Position numbers and translations under genes: made by a program. Positions 1 to 4,310 of a stretch of 6,122 nucleotides of DNA are shown piece by piece. The notes beneath the pieces were generated by a model. It was not told the origin of the DNA, did not search any database, and was given only the letters and a program-made list of their open reading frames with translations. Source of the stretch: Candidatus Saccharicenans sp. (GTDB lineage Bacteria > Acidobacteriota > Aminicenantia > Aminicenantales > Saccharicenantaceae); NCBI GenBank assembly GCA_024653405.1, contig JANLGB010000023.1, forward strand, positions 2,032 through 8,153, given 5' to 3'. The stretch's first letter is position 1, and each line of letters opens with the position of its first letter.

Positions 1-611
1 GGCAGGCTCAGCTGGTAGCGAAAATAGGCGGACATGAAATCCAGAACTCTCCGGTCGCCGCTGAATTCGTAATAGCTCTGAAGACAGGCCAGGGCCACCA
101 TGTTGGGCCAGAGGTCGTCATTTTCTCGATTATCGACCGGCCCGAAGTAACCATCGGCTTGCTGGCTTCTGAGGATGGCTTCTACCCACTTTCTGGCCGA
201 GGCTATCATCTCCGGGTCGCGTAACAGATAAGCCAGGTCGCCAAAACCTTTAAGCCAATAAGGCATTTCTTCCCAGCCCTTACCTTTAAGGGTCAACCAG
301 CCAGAATCCGGTTGCAAGAACCTGGATATTTCCTGGAGGCGCCCGGTCAACCCCTCACTCAGGAGACGGAGCTGACTCAGGAGCCAGCCCCTGGCCTCAA
401 CCTGCCCCGGGGGAAGCTTCAGCAGCGGATTGGGACAAAGCGGCGGTTGGTTGCTTGAATAATAAGAATTGATCTGGTCTAATGGCGGACTGTCCTTTAT
501 CTCGACCTCGGTCATTTTACCCTCACGGCCCGGCCAGTAAAGACCGGTTGTGGATAAAATTATAAATGTTATGACTGACAAGCTGTATAGAAGTTTCTTC
601 CAGCTTCTCAT
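1..611 (-). CDS. GH127/DUF1680 beta-L-arabinofuranosidase-like protein, N-terminal part (C-terminus beyond window)
   Basis: The reverse strand opens at ATG 611 and stays open to the window edge, giving 203 residues. Residues 1-5 are basic (MRSWKK) and 7-26 are hydrophobic, so this is a signal peptide or membrane anchor; no lipobox Cys is visible. After it comes a pattern I recognise from the DUF1680/GH127 family: NPLLKLPPGQVEARGWLLSQ (61-80), GWEEMPYWLKGFGDLAYLL (112-130), then SQQADGYFGP (149-158), DLWPNMVALACLQSYYEFSGD (166-186) and VLDFMSAYFRYQ (189-200). This is the N-terminal part of an (alpha/alpha)6 barrel. Known family members hydrolyse beta-L-arabinofuranosides with a Glu and a Zn-binding Cys cluster, but those residues lie further downstream and cannot be checked, so the substrate is unknown. 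The protein probably acts outside the cytoplasm on plant-type or other polysaccharide. The start is favoured by a TATAAT box 28 bases upstream, but the Shine-Dalgarno match (GAGG, about 13 bases away) is poor. An in-frame GTG at 621-623 is an alternative. Confidence 0.8.
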   Translation of the reverse strand, partial: MRSWKKLLYSLSVITFIILSTTGLYWPGREGKMTEVEIKDSPPLDQINSYYSSNQPPLCPNPLLKLPPGQVEARGWLLSQLRLLSEGLTGRLQEISRFLQPDSGWLTLKGKGWEEMPYWLKGFGDLAYLLRDPEMIASARKWVEAILRSQQADGYFGPVDNRENDDLWPNMVALACLQSYYEFSGDRRVLDFMSAYFRYQLSL

Positions 612-638
612 GTTTGGTCTCACGCCTCAAATGAAGTC

Positions 639-644
639 ATTATA
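639..644 (-). promoter_or_regulatory. Probable -10 box for the GH127-type gene
   Basis: The minus strand reads a perfect TATAAT here, inside an AT-rich stretch and 27 bases from the ATG at 611. This would give a leader of about 20 bases. No good TTGACA-like -35 hexamer is found 16-18 bases upstream, so the call rests on the -10 box and its position. Confidence 0.35.
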
Positions 645-710
645 TATTAATTTAGCGACAGCTTGGCTCTTCTTATACCATTTTATCAGCTTTTTCCATA
701 ATTCCTTAGG

Positions 711-757
711 CCTGGTCAGAGGCCATCGGTTAAAAGTTCCGCCGGGCTCTGACCGGG
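711..757. repeat. Inverted repeat with 14-base arms and a 19-base loop
   Basis: Arm 711-724 pairs with arm 744-757. The core GGTCAGAG (714-721) faces CTCTGACC (747-754) perfectly. Outside it are two G-C pairs and one G-U pair; inside it one G-G mismatch is followed by two more C-G pairs. The loop is 725-743. No T-run follows on either strand, so it is not a standard intrinsic terminator. It lies in the untranslated spacer and could be a transcript-end or processing structure, or a protein site. Confidence 0.5.
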
Positions 758-912
758 TGAGTACACCAAACTCAGCCGACCAATCGCAGTTTATGAATAA
801 CCCAAACTAATTTCCACCAGGAACCAGCCCAGGATTGAAACTTCAGGTCCAGCCATACCCTTTGGAGTCCCAGGCCGCCTGACTATTTTCCGGATAACAA
901 TTTCCTTTCTGG

Positions 913-1983
913 CTATATCTGGACCTCATAGACTCCCTTGACTGGCCGGAAGACTAATTCGGGCTGAAAGACCCAGGCCAACAGGTTAACGTGACGAAAG
1001 TAGGGGAAAAAATGGCTGCGGTAAAGGAAGCCCTGAGAATAATATCCTTTGCTCCACTCCACCACACCCACTATTCCGCGGGAAAAAAGGTGAAGTAAAA
1101 AGCGGTTGATGACCTGGATTTTTTCAGCCGGCTCCAGTGAATCAAGGTAAAGGTGGTTGAGCCAGGCCCAGCGCTCCGGGCTTTGGCCGAGGTGTTCATG
1201 TTCCAGATAATTCAACAGGGCTACCAGTCGACCTTCCTTTTTTATGGCCAGGGTGCTGGAAACTCCAGGATAGAGAATTTCCTTTTTCAATTCTTCCAGG
1301 CCAAGCCAGACCCGGGCCAGTTCCACTTTCCCGGCATATTGATTCAACAGGTTCATAGCGGCCGGCAGGTCAGATTCCTGAAATTCTTCCAGGACCAGAT
1401 CACGGCCCAGGTCCGGTTTGGGCAGCCGGTGGGCCCCCCAGATTTTTATAGCCGCTTTTTCCCAGCACTTGAGACCCTCGGAGTAAGCCACCCTGTCCAG
1501 TTCCAGAACCCGTCCCAAGACTGACATTTTCTTCAGGAATTGCAGTGGTTGCCCTTCCGCCCTGAATTTCTCTATCAACCGGGAGGAGCGATGACCGGAT
1601 TCCAGGTACAGCAAGGCGAAATCGTAATGAGCGATTTCCAGGTTAATCCTGACTGCTTCCTTGATGACGGCCTGAGCCAGTCCCTGCCGGGCATATTCTT
1701 GCCGACTGACCAGAAGGCAACTGAGGATGGCCCGGTAATTTTTTCCCTGATAATGGAAGGTTCTGGGAATGTTGCCCAGGAAGGCCAGGATTTCGTCGCC
1801 CCGATAAGCGGCCACAAAATGTTTCGGGTCTGCGGCTATCTCCAGTAGATAACGAACGAAATCCGGCCGGTAAAGGTTGGGAAAGGAAGCCATCCCGTAT
1901 TCATCTCGCCAGGCCCGGTGAGCCATCTTTTCCAGGGCTTCCAGGTCGCCGCGAAAAGGCTCTATGGATATCCCGTTAAACAT
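913..1983 (-). CDS. GNAT-family N-acetyltransferase (probable tandem GNAT fold)
   Basis: This 356-residue cytoplasmic protein has no signal peptide or membrane segment. Residues 5-160 read as a GNAT domain: a beta strand and helix start (ISIEPFRGDLEALEKMAHRAW), FVAAYRGDEILAFLGNIPRTF (57-77, beta 2-3), then the acetyl-CoA-binding motif A, CLLVSRQEYARQGLAQAVIK (89-108). The usual Q/R-x-x-G-x-G/A loop appears as A98-R-Q-G101-L-A103, with the first basic residue shifted by one. Residues 195-356 look like a second, more degenerate GNAT-like half (DLVLEEFQESDLPAAMNLL, then STLAIKKEGRLVALLNYLE and a helix at 285-302), as in other tandem GNAT proteins of this length. GNAT enzymes move an acetyl or acyl group from CoA to an amine; the acceptor cannot be read from the sequence. 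The start ATG has GGGGGAG four bases upstream. The gene follows the S9 peptidase gene after 15 bp, so the two are probably co-transcribed. Confidence 0.75.
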   Translation of the reverse strand: MFNGISIEPFRGDLEALEKMAHRAWRDEYGMASFPNLYRPDFVRYLLEIAADPKHFVAAYRGDEILAFLGNIPRTFHYQGKNYRAILSCLLVSRQEYARQGLAQAVIKEAVRINLEIAHYDFALLYLESGHRSSRLIEKFRAEGQPLQFLKKMSVLGRVLELDRVAYSEGLKCWEKAAIKIWGAHRLPKPDLGRDLVLEEFQESDLPAAMNLLNQYAGKVELARVWLGLEELKKEILYPGVSSTLAIKKEGRLVALLNYLEHEHLGQSPERWAWLNHLYLDSLEPAEKIQVINRFLLHLFSRGIVGVVEWSKGYYSQGFLYRSHFFPYFRHVNLLAWVFQPELVFRPVKGVYEVQI

Positions 1984-1987
1984 TCTT

Positions 1988-1994
1988 CTCCCCC
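1988..1994 (-). promoter_or_regulatory. Ribosome binding site of the acetyltransferase gene
   Basis: The minus strand reads GGGGGAG, four bases before the ATG at 1983, inside the 15-base gap after the peptidase stop codon. It fixes the acetyltransferase start and shows it is translated independently though probably on the same mRNA. Confidence 0.6.
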
Positions 1995-1998
1995 AACT

Positions 1999-4041
1999 TT
2001 ATTTCTTGACCCGGTATTTTTCAAACCAGGCCTGCAAATAGAGTTGCTGCAAGAGCTGGTGAGAGGGCCGGCGCCAGCCGTGGTATTCTTCGGGCATCCT
2101 GACCAGCAGCGTTTCTTTTTTTAGCATCTTTAAGGCCCGGTAAAATTCTTCGCTCTGGCCAATAGGAGTGCGCAGGTCGGCCTCACCGGTCATGATCATC
2201 GTGGGCGTGGTCACATTGGCCACATAATACAGGGGTGACCTGACGGCATATTCCATCGGGTCCTCCCAGGGATATTTCTGGAACTGCCGGTACCAGGTGG
2301 GCATATCGGTCGTGCCGACAAAAGACTGCCAGTCAATTACCGGTCTCATGGAGACGGCGGCCCGGAAGCGGTTGGTATGCCCGACTATCCAGGCGGTCAA
2401 CACTCCCCCGCCGCTGCCCCCGCAAACAAACAGGTTATCCTGGTCTATGAAACCGCGGGCCAGGGCAGCATCTACTCCGGCCATCAGGTCGTCGTAGTCG
2501 CGGCCGGGATAACTGAACTGGATGCCATTAACAAATTCCTGCCCGTAGCCGGTGCTGCCCCGGGGGTTGGTGTAGAGGACGGCATAGCCCAGGGCCGCAA
2601 AGTTCTGCCAGGCCCAGTTAAAAGCTATCGAATACATCGACCAGGGCCCTCCATGGATCCAGAGCAGAAGCGGATATTTTTTCCCTGGTTCAAACTCGGC
2701 CGGCTTGATCAGCCAGCCTTGAATGTCCAGTCCATCAGGAGACTTGTACCAGAGTTCTTCCACCTCTCCCAGCTTAACCCCGTCCAGCACATCGGCATTG
2801 ACGTCGAGGAGCTCCCGCCACTGGCCGGGCTGCCGGAGAGTAAAAACGACCAAAAAACCCGGCCGGTAAAAATTGCTGACCAGCGCGGCCACCTGCTGAT
2901 TCCTGGACAGGGAAAAGCTGCCAAGATAATAACCGCCGGGGGTAATCTTTTTTATCTGTCCGCCAAGAGAAAAAAAATAAAGGTTGGCTTCTCCCCTTTC
3001 CTCCATCCGGTAATACAGGCCGCTGCTATCAGCCGCCCAGACCAGCCCGGTCGGTGAAGAGGGCAGGTTTCCGGCCAGCAGTTTCTTTTTTTGTCCGGTT
3101 GAATCCATCAGGTAAAGGCTGGAAAGGTGGCTAGTAAAGTTTTGTTCATCATAGCCAGTATAGGCGATCCACCGTCCGTCAGGAGAAGGATGGGGATTGC
3201 GGTCGGGACCGTGGCGGTCGGTCAGGGCTTTAATTTCCCTGGTTCTCAGGTTGATTTGGTAAATCTCGGTGTCACCGAATTCATATTCCGGCTCCGGTTT
3301 TCTTATGGCTGAAACGTAAATTTTCTGGCCGTCGGCTGACCAGGCCGGTTCGTTGTGTGAATAATCACCCGAGCTGACCATAACCGGAGTGCCACCCACC
3401 AGGGCGTCAATCACAAAGACCTGGGTCTGACCCCGAGGCAGTGGCCCGCGGCCGTCAAGCCGCCAGGACAGGCGGTCAATAACGATGGCCGGAGCCGCCC
3501 ACTTGGCGTTAGCCGGCCTGGGCGGTAATTTAACGGGCAGTATCGGCCGGTCGTCAGCCACCAGCTGGGTAAAAGCAATTTTCTGGCCGTCGGGCGACCA
3601 GACCGGATTCTGCGGAGCTCTTTCCAGATTGGTCAGTCGAGCTACCTCTCTCGTATCCATAAAAAGCACATAAAGCTGCTCGCTGCCCTCCCGGTCCGAA
3701 ATAAAGGCCAGCTTTTGCCCGTCCGGGGACCAGATCGGTTCGGTATCCCGCCAGTTGCCCGACGTCAACTGCCTCAGGCGGCTGCCGTCGGTATCGATTA
3801 TCCAGATATTGGACCGGGTCTGGTCATTCATCTTATCAACCCAGCTCCTGGTGAAGACAATTCGGCGGCCGTCAGGAGAGATGGACGGATTGCTCAAGCT
3901 TTCCATATCAAAAAAAGTTTCCGTGGTTAACAGCCGGTAAGGTTTGGCCTGCTCAGCTTGGAGCGGCGAAGCAGCTCCGGCCAGAATAAGCCAAACCAGT
4001 AGAACCGACCAGAGTCTCCAGCCTTGAACCCGGCGACCCAT
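1999..4041 (-). CDS. Exported S9-family serine peptidase (prolyl oligopeptidase / acylaminoacyl-peptidase type)
   Basis: This 680-residue protein has the usual length for secreted bacterial S9C enzymes. Residues 1-29 form a Sec signal peptide: basic MGRRVQGWR, hydrophobic 10-24, and a likely cut after LQA29. Residues about 40-420 form a beta-propeller with PD40/TolB-like blades: SISPDGRRIVF (53-63), WSPDGQKLAF (104-113), WSPDGQKIAF (148-157), WSADGQKIYV (234-243), PSPDGRWIAY (285-294) and a degenerate one near 335-344. The S9C insert RLSWRLDGRG (190-199) precedes QVFVID. Residues about 430-680 are the alpha/beta-hydrolase domain: oxyanion-side HGGP (463-466), NPRGSTGYG (492-500), nucleophile Ser543 in GGSGGG, Asp622 in GEADLRTP and His654 in EEYHGW. 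The triad is therefore complete. The enzyme should cleave short peptides in the periplasm or outside the cell; the propeller keeps out large proteins. The usual GGSYGG elbow is GGSGGG here, a known variant among such proteins. The ATG has AAGGAGGT three bases upstream. Confidence 0.93.
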   Translation of the reverse strand: MGRRVQGWRLWSVLLVWLILAGAASPLQAEQAKPYRLLTTETFFDMESLSNPSISPDGRRIVFTRSWVDKMNDQTRSNIWIIDTDGSRLRQLTSGNWRDTEPIWSPDGQKLAFISDREGSEQLYVLFMDTREVARLTNLERAPQNPVWSPDGQKIAFTQLVADDRPILPVKLPPRPANAKWAAPAIVIDRLSWRLDGRGPLPRGQTQVFVIDALVGGTPVMVSSGDYSHNEPAWSADGQKIYVSAIRKPEPEYEFGDTEIYQINLRTREIKALTDRHGPDRNPHPSPDGRWIAYTGYDEQNFTSHLSSLYLMDSTGQKKKLLAGNLPSSPTGLVWAADSSGLYYRMEERGEANLYFFSLGGQIKKITPGGYYLGSFSLSRNQQVAALVSNFYRPGFLVVFTLRQPGQWRELLDVNADVLDGVKLGEVEELWYKSPDGLDIQGWLIKPAEFEPGKKYPLLLWIHGGPWSMYSIAFNWAWQNFAALGYAVLYTNPRGSTGYGQEFVNGIQFSYPGRDYDDLMAGVDAALARGFIDQDNLFVCGGSGGGVLTAWIVGHTNRFRAAVSMRPVIDWQSFVGTTDMPTWYRQFQKYPWEDPMEYAVRSPLYYVANVTTPTMIMTGEADLRTPIGQSEEFYRALKMLKKETLLVRMPEEYHGWRRPSHQLLQQLYLQAWFEKYRVKK

Positions 4042-4044
4042 GAG

Positions 4045-4052
4045 ACCTCCTT
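4045..4052 (-). promoter_or_regulatory. Strong Shine-Dalgarno sequence of the S9 peptidase gene
   Basis: The minus strand reads AAGGAGGT just before the ATG at 4041. It is a full match to the anti-Shine-Dalgarno core and confirms the start, which also gives a well-formed signal peptide. Confidence 0.75.
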
Positions 4053-4071
4053 ATTTTTATAATTGTTTTTT

Positions 4072-4077
4072 ATTATA
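4072..4077 (-). promoter_or_regulatory. Probable -10 box for the peptidase-acetyltransferase operon
   Basis: The minus strand reads TATAAT 30 bases from the peptidase ATG, in a very AT-rich stretch. The region 16-18 bases upstream (around 4094-4101) has no convincing TTGACA-like hexamer, so expression may be weak or need an activator. Other TATA-like words occur close by, so the exact box is uncertain. Confidence 0.35.
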
Positions 4078-4113
4078 TTAATTTGCCGGTCCGACTGCAC
4101 TGAATATTTTGCA

Positions 4114-4125
4114 TTAAAATTTTAA
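4114..4125. repeat. Perfect 12-bp AT palindrome in the divergent control region
   Basis: TTAAAATTTTAA reads the same on both strands. It lies upstream of the minus-strand -10 box at 4072-4077, where an activator or repressor of the peptidase operon could bind. Its AT-only make-up in an AT-rich spacer makes chance a serious alternative. Confidence 0.3.
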
Positions 4126-4166
4126 GATATTAAAACAAGTCCATCTTCGCGCTAAGAATCCAGAGA

Positions 4167-4184
4167 CCAGGCCTTAGGCGCTGG
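4167..4184. repeat. Short GC-rich hairpin in the divergent control region
   Basis: CCAGGCC (4167-4173) pairs with GGC-(bulged G)-CTGG (4177-4184) around a TTA loop. On the plus strand an ATTTTT run starts about 11 bases later (4195-4200), too far for a clean intrinsic terminator. The GC-rich island stands out between two AT-rich promoter regions and may separate the divergent units. Confidence 0.3.
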
Positions 4185-4193
4185 CCCGACTGA

Positions 4194-4226
4194 AATTTTT
4201 AATCTGATATTTCTTTACTAAAAATT
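4194..4226. repeat. 8-bp-arm inverted repeat over the -35 region of the flavoprotein gene
   Basis: AATTTTTA (4194-4201) and TAAAAATT (4219-4226) are exact reverse complements separated by 17 bases. The pair brackets the expected -35 position (4211-4216) of the plus-strand promoter, a place where a dimeric regulator could block or help RNA polymerase. The arms are AT-only, so chance is plausible. Confidence 0.25.
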
Positions 4227-4239
4227 CTTGTGTTATAAT
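4211..4239 (+). promoter_or_regulatory. Probable extended -10 promoter of the flavoprotein gene
   Basis: TGTTATAAT (4231-4239) is a perfect TATAAT preceded by the TGn extension. The hexamer 17 bases upstream (TTCTTT, 4211-4216) is a poor -35, which an extended -10 can make up for. Transcription would start near 4246, giving a leader of about 59 bases before the TTG start. Confidence 0.5.
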
Positions 4240-4287
4240 GCCAGTCTTAATTTTCTGATTACATGTGCGATGGCCTCGGTCATTCTG

Positions 4288-4310
4288 GATTAAAGGAGTC
4301 TCCTTTGATC
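4288..4310. promoter_or_regulatory. 23-bp palindrome covering Shine-Dalgarno and start codon of the flavoprotein gene
   Basis: Eleven-base arms 4288-4298 and 4300-4310 surround a single central T (4299). Inner arms AAAGGAG and CTCCTTT are exact complements; outer arms GATT and GATC differ at one position, which is a U-G pair in RNA. In mRNA this gives a 10-pair stem with a GUC loop that locks the AAAGGAG ribosome binding site and the UUG codon into a helix. In DNA it has the symmetry of a dimeric repressor operator. Either would control expression of the flavoprotein gene. Confidence 0.45.
4292..4298 (+). promoter_or_regulatory. Ribosome binding site that decides the TTG start
   Basis: AAAGGAG is followed by six bases and then TTG (4305-4307). 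This spacing is ideal, whereas the in-frame ATG at 4263 has no purine-rich sequence before it. It supports the TTG start. Confidence 0.6.

Larger units (their letters stand above)
627..806 (-). pseudogene. Possible decayed gene end (59 open codons, no start codon)
   Basis: Between a TAG (807-809) and a TGA (627-629) the minus strand is open for 59 codons. The predicted tail has protein-like character, for example WPLTRPKELWKKLIKWYKK followed by SQAVAKLIYNDFI, basic and aromatic with no low-complexity bias. The TGA sits 15 bases before the GH127 start, an operon-like distance. Against a functional gene: there is no ATG, GTG or TTG in the frame. Neighbouring frames upstream (for example the in-frame continuation after the acetyltransferase stop) are also open, so a frameshifted remnant is possible. 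A run of this length is expected by chance fairly often over six frames. I do not recognise a family. Confidence 0.15.
612..912. other. Intergenic spacer between the GH127-type gene and the acetyltransferase gene
   Basis: This stretch of about 300 bases has no open frame with a credible start, Shine-Dalgarno and coding character. On the minus strand several short frames are open, including one of 59 codons (627-806) without ATG, GTG or TTG. The spacer carries an inverted repeat (711-757), a smaller hairpin (867-883) and, near its left end, a TATAAT box. No stem followed by a T-run is present, so I cannot place an intrinsic terminator for the acetyltransferase gene. Transcription may continue from it into the GH127-type gene. 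Confidence 0.6.

Noticed and set aside
550..810. Plus-strand open frame of 86 codons
   Set aside because: It overlaps the start of the GH127-type gene on the other strand, has no Shine-Dalgarno, and its translation resembles no protein I know. The minus-strand gene has strong family motifs.
867..883. Small hairpin (GTC-CCAGG / CCTGAC type) after the acetyltransferase gene as a terminator
   Set aside because: The stem is short and interrupted and no T-run follows on the minus strand.
2377..3057. Plus-strand open frame of 226 codons opposite the S9 peptidase
   Set aside because: Long antisense frames are common opposite GC-rich genes. The minus strand shows PD40 blades and a complete catalytic triad, so this frame is a shadow.
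3000..3960. Repeated SPDG-coding segments in the peptidase gene as a DNA repeat array
   Set aside because: They are the ordinary degenerate PD40 propeller blades of S9 peptidases, similar in protein but not in DNA spacing.
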